From the NCBI RefSeq assembly GCF_024723735.1, contig NZ_JANQDU010000002.1, positions 573,001 through 637,000 on the forward strand: DNA of 64,000 nt. The letters are read 5' to 3'. Source of the stretch: Frigidibacter sp. ROC022 (GTDB lineage: Bacteria > Pseudomonadota > Alphaproteobacteria > Rhodobacterales > Rhodobacteraceae). Shown here piece after piece: positions 51,039-61,194 of this stretch (position 1 is its first letter; each line of letters begins with the position of its first letter). The notes below the pieces were generated by a model. It ran no database searches and was not told where the DNA came from. It saw nothing but the letters and a program-made list of their open reading frames with translations. The position numbers and the translations under genes are program-made.

Positions 51039-52472
51039 ATGGCGCAACAACGCATGCTGAAGTTCGTGACGGTTTCCCGGGACATGCCCGAGAAACGCGA
51101 TGCGACCAAGCGCCGTGAGGATTTCGACGAGATCTATGCCGAGTTCGCCGCCGCCAAGGCGGCCGAGCAGGCCAGCCGCTGCAGCCAGTGCGGCGTGCCC
51201 TATTGCCAGTCGCATTGCCCGCTGCACAACAACATCCCCGACTGGTTGCGGCTGACCGCCGAAGGCCGGGTGAAAGAGGCCTGGGAACTGGCGCAGGAGA
51301 CCAACACCTTCCCCGAAATCTGCGGCCGCATCTGCCCGCAGGACAGGCTCTGTGAAGGCAACTGCGTGATCGAACAGGCCGGGCACGGCACTGTGACCAT
51401 CGGCGCGGTGGAGAAATACATCACCGACACCGCCTGGGGCGAAGGCTGGGTGCAGCCGCGGCGCCCGGCGGTGGAGAGGTCGGAAAGCGTCGGCATCATC
51501 GGCGCCGGTCCGGGCGGGCTGGCGGCGGCGGACATGCTGCGCCGCGCCGGTCTGCAGGTCACGGTCTACGACCGCTATGACCGCGCCGGCGGGCTGATGA
51601 CCTATGGCATCCCCAGCTTCAAGCTCGAGAAGGACGTGGTCCTGCGCCGGGTCGATCAGCTGGAACAGGCCGGGGTGACCCTGGTCATGAACTGCAATGT
51701 CGGCGAGGATCTGTCCTTCGACGCGATCCGCGGCACCCATGACGCGGTGCTGATCGCCACCGGCGTCTACAAGAGCCGCGATCTGATGGGGCCGGGCGCG
51801 GGGGCGACGGGGATCGTCAAGGCGCTCGACTATCTGACCGCCAGCAACCGCAAGGGCTTTGGCGACGAGGTCGAGGCCTTTGACTCGGGCGAGCTGAACG
51901 CAGAGGGCAAGCGCGTCGTGGTGATCGGCGGGGGCGACACGGCGATGGACTGCGTGCGGACCGCGGTGCGGCAGGGCGCGACATCGGTGAAATGTCTCTA
52001 CCGCCGCGACCGGGCGAACATGCCGGGCAGCATGCGCGAGGTGACGAATGCCGAGGAGGAGGGGGTCGAGTTCGTCTGGCTCGCCTCGCCGAAGGGATTC
52101 AGCGGCGATCCGGTGGAAGGCGTCATCGTGCAGAAGATGCGGCTGGGCGCGCCGGACAGTTCCGGACGACAGATGCCGGAGGTGATCGAGGGCGCCGATT
52201 ACGTCGAGCCCGCGGAACTGGTGATCAAGGCGCTGGGCTTCGAGCCCGAGCCGCTGCCGGAACTCTGGGGCGTGCCGGAACTGGAGGTCACGCGCTGGGG
52301 CACGGTGAAGGCCGATTTCCGCAGTCATGCCACCAGCATTCCCGGTGTCTATGCCTGCGGCGACATCCAGCGCGGGGCCTCGCTGGTGGTCTGGGCGATC
52401 CGCGACGGGCGCGAGGCGGCCGAGGCGGTGCTGGATTACATCGAAAGCGCGGCTTCGGTGGCCGCCGAGTGA
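51039..52472 (+). CDS. gltD: Glutamate synthase (NADPH), small subunit
   Basis: A 477-residue flavoprotein. It passes electrons from NADPH to the large subunit, where glutamine and 2-oxoglutarate become two glutamates. The N-terminal iron-sulfur part has CSQCGVPYCQSHCPLHNN and CGRICPQDRLCEGNC. FAD binds at GIIGAGPGGLAAADML (near 150) and NADPH at VVVIGGGDTAMDCVRTA (near 290). The end ACGDIQRGASLVVWAI is typical. AAGGAGCAGGACCC precedes the ATG at 51039. The large-subunit gene is 1 kb downstream in the same direction. Confidence 0.97.
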   Translation: MAQQRMLKFVTVSRDMPEKRDATKRREDFDEIYAEFAAAKAAEQASRCSQCGVPYCQSHCPLHNNIPDWLRLTAEGRVKEAWELAQETNTFPEICGRICPQDRLCEGNCVIEQAGHGTVTIGAVEKYITDTAWGEGWVQPRRPAVERSESVGIIGAGPGGLAAADMLRRAGLQVTVYDRYDRAGGLMTYGIPSFKLEKDVVLRRVDQLEQAGVTLVMNCNVGEDLSFDAIRGTHDAVLIATGVYKSRDLMGPGAGATGIVKALDYLTASNRKGFGDEVEAFDSGELNAEGKRVVVIGGGDTAMDCVRTAVRQGATSVKCLYRRDRANMPGSMREVTNAEEEGVEFVWLASPKGFSGDPVEGVIVQKMRLGAPDSSGRQMPEVIEGADYVEPAELVIKALGFEPEPLPELWGVPELEVTRWGTVKADFRSHATSIPGVYACGDIQRGASLVVWAIRDGREAAEAVLDYIESAASVAAE

Positions 52473-52478
52473 GATTTT

Positions 52479-52504
52479 CCCCGCGTCCCCATGGGGACGC
52501 GGGG
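52479..52504. terminator. Perfect 12-base-arm hairpin after gltD
   Basis: CCCCGCGTCCCC (52479-52490) and GGGGACGCGGGG (52493-52504) are perfect arms with only AT between. TTTT precedes it on the plus strand, so an A-run, not a T-run, would follow in the other direction. It is a strong RNA structure that may stop or stabilise the gltD transcript. Confidence 0.6.
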
Positions 52505-52603
52505 TCAAGCAATTGAATTGAAACAAGAACCCTTGGGGACGCCTGTCTTGGTTAACAAAACCCTGACGCCGGTCCCATCGACGCCCGGGGCGGGCAGGGA
52601 GGC

Positions 52604-53026
52604 ATGAACGAGATGATGACGGGGCATTGCCTCTGCAAGGCGGTCGATCTTCGGCTGACCTCCCATGCCGGGGGCGTTTCGGCCTGTCACTGCGCGATGT
52701 GCCGGCGCTGGTCCGGCGGCGCGACGCTCTGCCTCGAAGCCCCCGCCGCCGATGTCACCGCGACCGGGCCGGTGCAGGTCTATCGTTCCTCGCATTTCGC
52801 CGAGCGGGCCTTTTGCGGGCGCTGCGGAACGCATCTGTGGATCCGCGACGACGACGGAGACTATGACCTGATGCCGGGTCTCTTCGATGCCGCCGCCGAA
52901 CTGCCGCTGCTGCGCGAGATCTATACCGACAGGGCCTTTGCCTGCATGGCGTTCCGCGGCGATCACCCGCGCGTGCCCGCGGCAGAGCATGAGGCCGGAC
53001 ACAACCATGTGGAGGGATCGGCATGA
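52604..53026 (+). CDS. GFA-family (CENP-V/glutathione-dependent formaldehyde-activating-like) protein
   Basis: A 140-residue zinc protein. The GFA pattern is present: HCLCKAVDL, CHCAMCRRWSGG and FCGRCGTHLW, which provide six to seven Cys ligands, then MPGLFDAAAELPLLREIY. Members bind glutathione adducts or unknown small molecules; most have no proven reaction. It is translationally coupled (ATGA at 53023-53026) to a second GFA-family gene. Confidence 0.82.
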   Translation: MNEMMTGHCLCKAVDLRLTSHAGGVSACHCAMCRRWSGGATLCLEAPAADVTATGPVQVYRSSHFAERAFCGRCGTHLWIRDDDGDYDLMPGLFDAAAELPLLREIYTDRAFACMAFRGDHPRVPAAEHEAGHNHVEGSA

Positions 53027-53475
53027 GTGCGCCGCGAACGGGTCAATGTCTGTGCGGCGCAGTGCGCTTCAGCGCCGCCGAGATCGGGAACTTCGGGGTC
53101 TGCCATTGCCGGACCTGCCAGCGCTGGACCGGCTCGGCCCTGTTCGGGGTCACGGTCCCGGCCGCGGCGATGCGGATCGATGGGGCGGAGAATGTCGTCA
53201 CCTATGTTTCCTCCAGCTGGGCGACCCGAAGCCATTGCGGCACCTGCGGATCGCCGCTGTGGTATCGCTATGACCCGAAGAAGGACGGCGGCGGCAGCTA
53301 CGAGGTGCCGATCGGCTTGCTGGACGACACCAGCGGCCTGCCGTTGCAGCGCGAGATATTCATCGACACGAAACCGGAGAGCTATGCCCTGGCGGGCGAG
53401 CATCCGCGACTGACCGAGGCGGAAGTGACGGCACTCTATGCCGGCAACCAGGCCAGCAACCCGGAAGGAGCCTGA
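53023..53475 (+). CDS. GFA-family protein, second copy
   Basis: A 150-residue paralogue. Zinc ligands are in QCLCGAVRF, CHCRTCQRWTGS and HCGTCGSPLWY. PIGLLDDTSGLPLQREIFID matches the C-terminal family block. It is only moderately similar to the first copy, so the duplication is not recent. One base separates its stop from gltB. Confidence 0.82.
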   Translation: MSAPRTGQCLCGAVRFSAAEIGNFGVCHCRTCQRWTGSALFGVTVPAAAMRIDGAENVVTYVSSSWATRSHCGTCGSPLWYRYDPKKDGGGSYEVPIGLLDDTSGLPLQREIFIDTKPESYALAGEHPRLTEAEVTALYAGNQASNPEGA

Positions 53476-53476
53476 C

Positions 53477-56400
53477 ATGACCAAGTACGATGCTGACTGG
53501 GTGAAAGCGGAAGAGGCCAAGCGCGCCGCGATGGCCGAGAACGGCCTTTATCGCGAGGAGGACGAACATGCCTCCTGCGGCGTCGGCCTGGTGGTGGCGA
53601 TCGACGGCAAGCCGAGCCGCCAGGTGGTGGAACACGGGATCGAGGCGCTGAAGGCGGTCTGGCACCGCGGCGCGGTCGATGCCGATGGCAAGACCGGCGA
53701 CGGGGCCGGCATCCATGTCGAGATCCCCGATGCCTTCTTTCATGACCAGATCGAGCGCACCGGACACAAGCCGAAGGTCGACGAGATGATCGCGGTCGGG
53801 CAGGTCTTCCTGCCGCGCACCGATTTCGGCGCACAGGAGGCTTGCCGGACCATCGTCGAGGCCGAAGTGCTGCGGATGGGCTACTACATCTACGGCTGGC
53901 GTCATGTGCCGGTGAATGTCTCGGTCCTGGGCGAAAAGGCCAATGCGACCCGGCCCGAGATCGAGCAGATCCTGATCTCGAATTCGAAGGGCGTGGATGA
54001 GGACACGTTCGAGCGCGAGCTCTATGTGATCCGCCGCCGGATCGAGAAGGCCGCCATCGCGCAGCAGGTGCCCGGCGTCTATATCTGTTCGCTGTCCTGC
54101 CGGTCGATCATCTACAAGGGCATGATGCTGGCCGAGCAGGTGGCCGAGTTCTACCCGGACCTGCTGGACGAGCGTTTCGAGAGCGCCTTCGCGATCTATC
54201 ACCAGCGCTACAGCACCAACACCTTCCCGCAGTGGTGGCTTGCGCAGCCGTTCCGGATGCTGGCCCATAACGGCGAGATCAACACGCTGCGCGGCAACAT
54301 CAACTGGATGCGCAGCCATGAAATCCGCATGGCCAGCGCCGCCTTCGGCGAAATGGCCGAGGACATCAAGCCGATCATCCCCAAGGGATCGTCCGATTCC
54401 GCCTCTCTCGACGCGGTGTTCGAAGTGCTGGTCCGGGCCGGGCGCAGCGCGCCGATGGCCAAGATCATGATGGTGCCCGAGGCCTGGTCGAAACAGGCGG
54501 TGGAAATGCCACAAGCCTGGCAGGACATGTACAACTACTGCAACGCGGTGATGGAGCCCTGGGACGGGCCGGCGGCGCTGGCGATGACCGACGGGCGCTG
54601 GGTCTGCGGCGGGCTGGACCGCAACGGGCTGCGGCCGATGCGCTATGTCATTACCGCCGACGGGCTGCTGATCGCCGGGTCGGAAACCGGCATGGTGCCG
54701 GTCCCGGAAACCAATGTCCGCGAAAAGGGCGCCCTGGGGCCGGGGCAGATGATCGCCGTCGATATGAAGGGCGGCAAGCTGTATCACGACACCGAGCTGA
54801 AGGACAAATTCGCCTCGGCGCAGCCCTTCGGCGACTGGATCGAGAAGGTCGTCGATCTCAACCAGATCATGCGCGACGTGCCGGAGAAGCCCGTCTACAG
54901 GGGCGAGGAGCTGCGGCAGCGGCAGATTGCCGCCGGGTTCACGATCGAGGAGATCGAAACCATCCTGTCGCCGATGGTCGAGGATGCGAAGGAGACGCTG
55001 GCCTCGATGGGCGACGACACCCCGGCCGCGATCCTTTCGGAACGCTACCGGCCGCTGAGCCATTTCTTCCGGCAGAACTTCAGCCAGGTCACCAACCCGC
55101 CGATCGACAGCCTGCGGGAAAACCGGGTGATGAGCCTGAAGACCCGGTTCGGCAACCTGAAGAACGTGCTGGACGAGAACTCCAGCCAGACCGAGATTCT
55201 GGTGCTGGAAAGCCCGTTCATCGCCAATGGCGAGTTCGAGGAGATGGTGCGCCAGTTCGGCGACCATGTGAGCTTTGTCGATTGCACCTTCCCGCGGGAC
55301 GGCGGGCCGGACGCGCTGCTGCATGCGCTGGAGCGGATTCGCGGCGAGGCCGAGATGGCGGTGCGCTCGGGCGCCGGGCATCTGGTGCTGACCGACGAGC
55401 ATCAGGGACCCGAGAAGGTCGCGATTCCGATGATCCTGGCGACCAGCGCGGTGCACAGCTGGCTGACCCGCAAGGGGCTGCGGACCTTCTGCTCGCTGAA
55501 CGTGCGGGCCGCGGAATGCATCGACACGCATTACTTCGCGGTGCTGATCGGTTCCGGCGCGACCACGGTGAACGCCTATCTGGCGCAGGACACGGTGGTG
55601 GACCGGATGGAGCGCGGGCTGATCGAGGGTTCGCTGGTCGATGCGATGCGGCGCTATCGCGAGGCGATCGACCAGGGCCTGCTGAAGATCATGGCGAAGA
55701 TGGGGATCTCGGTGATTTCCAGCTATCGCGGCGGTCTGAACTTCGAGGCCGTGGGGCTGGGCCGGGCGCTGGTGGCCGAGTATTTCCCCGGCATGCACAG
55801 CCGGATCTCGGGGATCGGGATCGCCGGGATCCAGAAGAAGGCGCTGGAGATCCATGCCAAGGGCTGGCTGGGCCGGCAGGATGTGTTGCCGATCGGCGGG
55901 TTCTACAAGGCGCGGGCCACGGGCGAGACCCATGCCTGGGAGGCGCAGGCGATGCACATGCTGCAGGCGGCCTGCGACCAGGGCGCCTTCGAGATGTGGA
56001 AGCAGTATTCGCTGAAGATGCGCTCGATGCCGCCGATCCATCTGCGCGACCTGCTGGACATCAAGCCGATGGGCAAGCCGGTGCCGATCGAGGAGGTGGA
56101 GAGCATCACCTCGATCCGCAAGCGCTTCGTGACGCCGGGGATGAGCCTGGGGGCGTTGTCGCCCGAGGCGCACAAGACCCTGAACATCGCGATGAACCGG
56201 ATCGGGGCGAAGTCGGACAGCGGCGAGGGCGGCGAGGACCCGGCGCATTTCATTCCCGAGGCGAATGGCGACAACCCGAGCGCCAAGATCAAGCAGGTCG
56301 CCTCGGGGCGTTTCGGCGTCACGGCGGAATACCTGAACGCCTGCGAGGAGCTGGAGATCAAGGTCGCGCAGGGCGCCAAGCCCGGCGAGGGTGGGCAGCT

Positions 56401-58015
56401 GCCCGGGATGAAGGTGACCGAGCTGATCGCCCGGCTGCGGCTTTCGACCAAGGGGGTCACGCTGATCTCGCCGCCGCCGCACCACGACATCTACTCGATC
56501 GAGGATCTGGCGCAGCTGATCTACGACCTCAAGCAGATCAATCCGCGCGCCAAGGTGACGGTCAAGCTGGTCTCGTCCAGCGGCGTCGGCACCATCGCGG
56601 CGGGGGTGGCCAAGGCCAAGGCCGACGTGATCCTGATCTCGGGCCACAACGGCGGCACCGGGGCCAGCCCGGCAACCAGCGTCAAATACGCGGGTCTGCC
56701 CTGGGAAATGGGCCTGACCGAGGCGCATCAGGTGCTGGCGATGAACAACCTGCGCGGCCGGGTCACGCTGCGCACCGATGGCGGGCTGCGGACCGGGCGC
56801 GACATCGTCATGGCGGCGATGATGGGCGCGGAAGAATTCGGCATCGGCACCGCGGCGCTGATCGCCATGGGCTGCATCATGGTGCGCCAGTGCCAGTCCA
56901 ACACCTGCCCGGTCGGGGTCTGCACCCAGGACGAGAGGCTGCGCGCCAAGTTCACCGGCAGCGCCGAGAAGGTCGTCAACCTGATCACCTTCTATGCGCA
57001 GGAGGTGCGGGAAATCCTGGCCCATATCGGGGCACGGAGTCTGGACGAGATCATCGGCCGGGCCGATCTGCTGACCCAGGTCAGCCGTGGCGCGGCGCAT
57101 CTGGACGATCTTGACCTGAACCCGCTGCTGATCACCGTCAACGGTGCCGACCGGATCGTCTATGACCGCTCGCGCCCGCGCAACGCGGTGCCCGACACGC
57201 TGGATTCGGAAATCGTCAACGACGCGCAGCGGTTCCTGAACGACGGCGAGAAGATGCAGCTTTCCTACGCGGTCCGGAACACCCATCGGACGATCGGCAC
57301 CCGGGTCAGCAGCCATATCGTGCAGAAGTTCGGGATGCGGAATTCGCTGCAACCGGACCATCTGACGGTGAAGCTGACCGGTTCCGCCGGACAGTCCCTG
57401 GGGGCCTTCGCGGCGCCGGGGCTGAAGCTGGAAGTGTCGGGCGACGCCAATGACTATGTCGGCAAGGGCCTGTCCGGCGGCACCATCGTGGTCCGCCCGC
57501 CGCTGCATTCGCCGCTGGCCGCCAGCGACAACACGATCATCGGCAATACCGTGCTCTATGGCGCCACCAACGGCTATCTCTTCGCCGCCGGCCGGGCCGG
57601 GGAACGCTTTGCGGTGCGCAACTCGGGCGCCAGGGTGGTGATCGAGGGCTGCGGCTCGAACGGTTGCGAATACATGACCGGCGGGGTGGCGGTGATCCTG
57701 GGCGGGATCGGCGCCAACTTCGGTGCCGGGATGACCGGCGGGATGGCCTATGTCTACGATCCCGAAGGCAGCGCCGAAATGATGATGAACATGGAGACGC
57801 TGGTGACCTGCCCGGTCACGGTGCCGGAATGGGAGGCCGAGCTGAAAGGGTTGATCGAGCGCCATGCCGAGGAAACCCACAGCCGCCGCGCCACCGAGAT
57901 CCTGGCCGACTGGGCGCAGGCCCGGCACCAGTTCGTGCAGGTCTGCCCGAAGGAGATGCTGGTGCATCTGAAATATCCGCTGAGCCTGGAAAAGGGCGCG
58001 GTTCCGGCCGAATAG
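53477..58015 (+). CDS. gltB: Glutamate synthase (NADPH), large subunit
   Basis: A 1512-residue enzyme. The N-terminal class II glutamine amidotransferase starts with Cys34 (HASCGVGLV), so a 33-residue propeptide is removed. The central domain follows, then the FMN-binding synthase domain with QVASGRFGVTAEYL, GAKPGEGGQLPG and the Fe-S ligands CIMVRQCQSNTCPVGVC (near 1132-1150). A GXGXG domain ends the protein (GANFGAGMTGGMAYVYD). Ammonia made at the first site travels to the second. GGAAGGAG lies 8 bases before the ATG at 53477. Length is normal for the bacterial alpha subunit. Confidence 0.97.
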   Translation: MTKYDADWVKAEEAKRAAMAENGLYREEDEHASCGVGLVVAIDGKPSRQVVEHGIEALKAVWHRGAVDADGKTGDGAGIHVEIPDAFFHDQIERTGHKPKVDEMIAVGQVFLPRTDFGAQEACRTIVEAEVLRMGYYIYGWRHVPVNVSVLGEKANATRPEIEQILISNSKGVDEDTFERELYVIRRRIEKAAIAQQVPGVYICSLSCRSIIYKGMMLAEQVAEFYPDLLDERFESAFAIYHQRYSTNTFPQWWLAQPFRMLAHNGEINTLRGNINWMRSHEIRMASAAFGEMAEDIKPIIPKGSSDSASLDAVFEVLVRAGRSAPMAKIMMVPEAWSKQAVEMPQAWQDMYNYCNAVMEPWDGPAALAMTDGRWVCGGLDRNGLRPMRYVITADGLLIAGSETGMVPVPETNVREKGALGPGQMIAVDMKGGKLYHDTELKDKFASAQPFGDWIEKVVDLNQIMRDVPEKPVYRGEELRQRQIAAGFTIEEIETILSPMVEDAKETLASMGDDTPAAILSERYRPLSHFFRQNFSQVTNPPIDSLRENRVMSLKTRFGNLKNVLDENSSQTEILVLESPFIANGEFEEMVRQFGDHVSFVDCTFPRDGGPDALLHALERIRGEAEMAVRSGAGHLVLTDEHQGPEKVAIPMILATSAVHSWLTRKGLRTFCSLNVRAAECIDTHYFAVLIGSGATTVNAYLAQDTVVDRMERGLIEGSLVDAMRRYREAIDQGLLKIMAKMGISVISSYRGGLNFEAVGLGRALVAEYFPGMHSRISGIGIAGIQKKALEIHAKGWLGRQDVLPIGGFYKARATGETHAWEAQAMHMLQAACDQGAFEMWKQYSLKMRSMPPIHLRDLLDIKPMGKPVPIEEVESITSIRKRFVTPGMSLGALSPEAHKTLNIAMNRIGAKSDSGEGGEDPAHFIPEANGDNPSAKIKQVASGRFGVTAEYLNACEELEIKVAQGAKPGEGGQLPGMKVTELIARLRLSTKGVTLISPPPHHDIYSIEDLAQLIYDLKQINPRAKVTVKLVSSSGVGTIAAGVAKAKADVILISGHNGGTGASPATSVKYAGLPWEMGLTEAHQVLAMNNLRGRVTLRTDGGLRTGRDIVMAAMMGAEEFGIGTAALIAMGCIMVRQCQSNTCPVGVCTQDERLRAKFTGSAEKVVNLITFYAQEVREILAHIGARSLDEIIGRADLLTQVSRGAAHLDDLDLNPLLITVNGADRIVYDRSRPRNAVPDTLDSEIVNDAQRFLNDGEKMQLSYAVRNTHRTIGTRVSSHIVQKFGMRNSLQPDHLTVKLTGSAGQSLGAFAAPGLKLEVSGDANDYVGKGLSGGTIVVRPPLHSPLAASDNTIIGNTVLYGATNGYLFAAGRAGERFAVRNSGARVVIEGCGSNGCEYMTGGVAVILGGIGANFGAGMTGGMAYVYDPEGSAEMMMNMETLVTCPVTVPEWEAELKGLIERHAEETHSRRATEILADWAQARHQFVQVCPKEMLVHLKYPLSLEKGAVPAE

Positions 58016-58022
58016 GGCTGCG

Positions 58023-58050
58023 CCGCGCCGGGGATCGGCACCCGGCGCGG
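58023..58050. terminator. GC-rich hairpin after gltB
   Basis: CCGCGCCGGG (58023-58032) and CCCGGCGCGG (58041-58050) are perfect arms around GATCGGCA. No T-run follows. It probably marks the end of the gltD-gltB transcript, 62 bases before the next gene. Confidence 0.5.
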
Positions 58051-58112
58051 GCCGCCGCCCCCTGTTGCCTGCCCATGGCTTCGGCTATTGCGGGCGACAG
58101 GAGGATTGACCG

Positions 58113-59294
58113 ATGACCACTGCCGCGCCGGACGGATCGCCCGCGGGAAACGAAACCGCCTATCGCATCCTCCTCGCCATCAGCCTCTGCCACATGCTGA
58201 ACGACGTGATGCAGTCGCTGATCGCCGCCACCTATCCGATGCTCAAGGCCGAGTTCCAGCTCGACTACTGGCATGTCGGCCTGATGACGGCGGCCTTTCA
58301 GGCCACGGCGGCGGTGCTGCAGCCGGTTGTCGGCCTGCTGAACGACCGCCGGCCTATGCCGGCATCGCTGCCGATGGCGATGGCCTCGACCGGCACGGGG
58401 CTGGCGCTGCTGGCCTGGACGTCAAGCTATGCGGGCCTGCTGGCCGGGGCGGCGCTGGTGGGGATCGGTTCATCGGTGTTCCACCCCGAAAGCTCGCGTG
58501 TGGCGCGGGCGGCTTCGGGTGGACGGTTCGGCCTGGCGCAATCGGTATTTCAGGTCGGCGGGAATTTCGGCAGTTCGCTGGGACCGCTTCTTGCCGCCTT
58601 CATCGTGCTGCCGCTCGGTCGGCCGAGCATCGCCTGGTTCATGGCCCTGGCGCTGCTGGCAATGGCGATCCTCACCGGAGTCGCCCGCTGGAGCGCCCAT
58701 GTCGCCCGCCGCCCCCGTGCCGCGCCGAGGGTGCATGGCCTGCCGCGCAGGAAGGTCGCGCGGGCCATCACCATCCTTCTTCTGCTCGTGTTCTCGAAAT
58801 ACGTCTATCTGGCGGCGATGACGAGCTACTACACCTTCTTCCTGATCGAACGCTTCGGGGTTTCGACCGACAGCGCGCAGATCCTGCTTTTCGTGTTCCT
58901 CGGCGCCGTCGCGCTGGGCACGGTGATCGGCGGGCCGGTTGGCGACCGCATCGGGCGGCGGACGGTGATCTGGATCTCGATCCTCGGCACCCTGCCGTTC
59001 ACGCTGTTGCTTCCCCATGCCGGGCTTGTCGCGACGGCGATGCTCAGCGTGGTGATCGGGGTTGTCCTCGCCTCGGCCTTCTCGTCGATCGTGGTCTTTG
59101 CGCAGGAACTGCTGCCGAACCGGATCGGCGCCGTGGCCGGGATGTTCTTTGGCTTCGCCTTCGGCATCGGCGGGGTCTCGGCCGCGGCGCTGGGGGTGCT
59201 GGCCGATGACTGGGGGATCGAGACGGTGTTCCGCTATTGCGCCTTCCTGCCCGCGATGGGCGTCCTGGCGATATTCCTGCCGCGCCGCCTGTGA
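58113..59294 (+). CDS. MFS transporter, fosmidomycin-resistance (Fsr) type
   Basis: A 393-residue major facilitator with 12 predicted helices. Fsr-like segments are SLCHMLNDVMQSLIAATYP (near 25), VGIGSSVFHPESSRVAR (near 115), FGLAQSVFQVGGNFGSSLGPL and SYYTFFLIERFGVS. Fsr exports fosmidomycin and related phosphonate compounds in E. coli, but the natural substrate is not known. AGGAGG lies before the ATG at 58113. Confidence 0.88.
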   Translation: MTTAAPDGSPAGNETAYRILLAISLCHMLNDVMQSLIAATYPMLKAEFQLDYWHVGLMTAAFQATAAVLQPVVGLLNDRRPMPASLPMAMASTGTGLALLAWTSSYAGLLAGAALVGIGSSVFHPESSRVARAASGGRFGLAQSVFQVGGNFGSSLGPLLAAFIVLPLGRPSIAWFMALALLAMAILTGVARWSAHVARRPRAAPRVHGLPRRKVARAITILLLLVFSKYVYLAAMTSYYTFFLIERFGVSTDSAQILLFVFLGAVALGTVIGGPVGDRIGRRTVIWISILGTLPFTLLLPHAGLVATAMLSVVIGVVLASAFSSIVVFAQELLPNRIGAVAGMFFGFAFGIGGVSAAALGVLADDWGIETVFRYCAFLPAMGVLAIFLPRRL

Positions 59295-59306
59295 AGGGGG
59301 CCGGCG

Positions 59307-60362
59307 TCAGTCGCGCCCGCGGCGCAGCAGGCGGAAGGACAGCGGCGCCGCGATGATGACCAGCACGATCCGCACGATATGGGTGACAGAGACATAGGCG
59401 ACGTCCTGGCCCATGGCGAGCGCGATCAGACTCATCTCGCTGAGCCCGCCCGGCGCATAGGCCAGGAAGGACTGGCTGTGCGCGGTTCCGGCCAGCAGAT
59501 GCACCAGCTCGGAAAAGCCGAAGGCGCAGCTGATCATCACCGCGGTGGTCAGCACCCCCAGCAGGATGTCGCGCCCGATATGGGCCAGCCTGACCCCGGC
59601 AAAGCGGGCCCCGACGGTCGAGCCCATGACCACCTGCGCGGCGATCACCAGGACGGTCGGCGGCGGAACCGAGACCAGCCCGCCGATATGGGCCATCGAG
59701 GACAGCAGCATCGGCACCAGGATCGGCCCGGCCGGGACCCGGAACCGCTGGCCGACATAGCCCCCCAGTGCCGCCGCGGCGCTCAGCCAGGCCAGATCGT
59801 TCCATGTCAGCGCCGAAAGCGCGGTCCAGGGCCGGCCGGAGCCGGTCGAGCTGACCCCCAGCACCAGGCCGTAGACAAGGCCGATGAAGCTGACCGAGAG
59901 CAGCACCCGGACGCCATGGGCCAGCGCGATACGACGTTCGTCGCCGCCATAGGCGATGCCGAACAGGATCATCTCGTTCAGCCCGCCGGGCACCGCCGAG
60001 AAATAGGCCGTCACCCGGTCATAGGCGCCGATGCGGCGGTAGATCAGATAGCAGAGTGCGGCCGCGGTGGTCAGAAAGACCGGCAGCAGCAGCATCGACG
60101 GCAGCCAGTCGAGCATACCGCGCAGCACCTCGAGCGAGAGCGACGAGCCGAGCAGCACCCCGATCACCGGGATCACCACCGGGCGCAGGCTGGCGGGCGA
60201 GTCGACCGGCAGGCCGGACATCGCCGCCAGGGTGGTGCCGAGCATCGCACCCAGCATCCAGGGCAGCGGCATCCCCAGCCGGTAGGCGGCAAAGGCCGAG
60301 GCCAGGCCGATCAGCAGGGTCAGCGCCTGCCGGGTCAGGCGGGCAAGCCGCTCAGGCAGCAC
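59307..60362 (-). CDS. AbrB-family membrane protein (putative ammonia-monooxygenase-like)
   Basis: About 350 residues with two similar halves of hydrophobic helices. Each half carries the family signature: [13 protein letters not shown] (near 120) and [13 protein letters not shown] (near 305). [13 protein letters not shown] opens the first half. The function is unknown; some relatives are named after AbrB or ammonia monooxygenase without proof. The start is uncertain: GTG at 60362 is used, while a TTG at 60428 would add 22 residues; neither has a clear ribosome site. Confidence 0.8.
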   Translation of the reverse strand: MLPERLARLTRQALTLLIGLASAFAAYRLGMPLPWMLGAMLGTTLAAMSGLPVDSPASLRPVVIPVIGVLLGSSLSLEVLRGMLDWLPSMLLLPVFLTTAAALCYLIYRRIGAYDRVTAYFSAVPGGLNEMILFGIAYGGDERRIALAHGVRVLLSVSFIGLVYGLVLGVSSTGSGRPWTALSALTWNDLAWLSAAAALGGYVGQRFRVPAGPILVPMLLSSMAHIGGLVSVPPPTVLVIAAQVVMGSTVGARFAGVRLAHIGRDILLGVLTTAVMISCAFGFSELVHLLAGTAHSQSFLAYAPGGLSEMSLIALAMGQDVAYVSVTHIVRIVLVIIAAPLSFRLLRRGRD

Positions 60363-60505
60363 GAGCGGGGCGGAGTTCGGCGGCGGACGACATGGCGATC
60401 GAATACGGTGCCGGGCCCCGGGCTGCAACCGCCCGGCGGCGGGACGGCCGGGGCCATTGCGGCGGCGGCGGTGCTTGTCTAGCTTCGGGGCAAAGGAGAT
60501 TGCCG

Positions 60506-61111
60506 ATGTCCGCCAGCAACCGCGCCCTGATCGTGATCGACGTCCAGAACGACTTCTGCCCGGGCGGTGCCCTGGCAGTGGCCGGCGGCGACGAGGTGGT
60601 GGCGCCGATCAATGCGATGATGCCCGATTTCGACTGTGTGGTGCTGACCCAGGACTGGCATCCGGCGGATCATTCCAGCTTTGCCGTCAACCAGCCCGGT
60701 CATGCGCCTTTCGAGATGATCGAGATGCCCTACGGGCCGCAGGTGCTGTGGCCGGCGCATTGCGTGCAGGGCAGCGATGGCGCCGCCTTCCATGCCGGGC
60801 TGGCGACCGATCCGGCCCAGCTGGTGATCCGCAAGGGGTTCCGCAGTGCGGTGGACAGCTATTCGGCATTCTTCGAGAACGACCACGATACCGCGACCGG
60901 CTTGCAGGGCTATCTGCGCGAACGCGGGGCGGCCGAGGTGACGCTGGTCGGCCTGGCGCTGGATTTTTGCGTTGCTTATTCGGCGCTCGACGCGGCGAAG
61001 CTGGGCCTTCGGGTCACGGTGATCGAAAGCGCCTGTCGGGCGATCGATCTGGACGGGTCGCTGGCCAGGGCGCGGGCCGACATGCAGGCGGCGGGCGTCA
61101 CGCTCGTCTAG
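60506..61111 (+). CDS. pncA: Nicotinamidase
   Basis: A 201-residue isochorismatase-fold enzyme that converts nicotinamide to nicotinate in NAD salvage. The catalytic triad is visible: Asp12 in VIDVQND, Lys in VIRKGF and Cys155 in [10 protein letters not shown]. The metal site is [10 protein letters not shown] plus the WPAHCVQG loop. AAAGGAG lies 8 bases before the ATG at 60506. It is followed 83 bases later by pncB, the next enzyme of the pathway. Confidence 0.95.
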   Translation: MSASNRALIVIDVQNDFCPGGALAVAGGDEVVAPINAMMPDFDCVVLTQDWHPADHSSFAVNQPGHAPFEMIEMPYGPQVLWPAHCVQGSDGAAFHAGLATDPAQLVIRKGFRSAVDSYSAFFENDHDTATGLQGYLRERGAAEVTLVGLALDFCVAYSALDAAKLGLRVTVIESACRAIDLDGSLARARADMQAAGVTLV

Positions 61112-61194
61112 CATGGCGGCTCCGCCCTGCGGCGGGGTTCTTGCCATTGCGGGGCGGGCTTGCTCTAACCACAGGTTCACAGGGAGGCCGCCAG

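Noticed and set aside
53360-57967. Uninterrupted reverse-strand reading frame of over 1500 codons opposite gltB
   Set aside because: It is the shadow of a GC-rich gene. The protein is His/Arg/Asp-rich without family likeness, and gltB on the plus strand has full domain structure.
58113-59294. Fsr-like exporter as a resistance cargo gene
   Set aside because: It lies in conserved core DNA with no mobile signs, and relatives are common chromosomal genes of unknown natural substrate.
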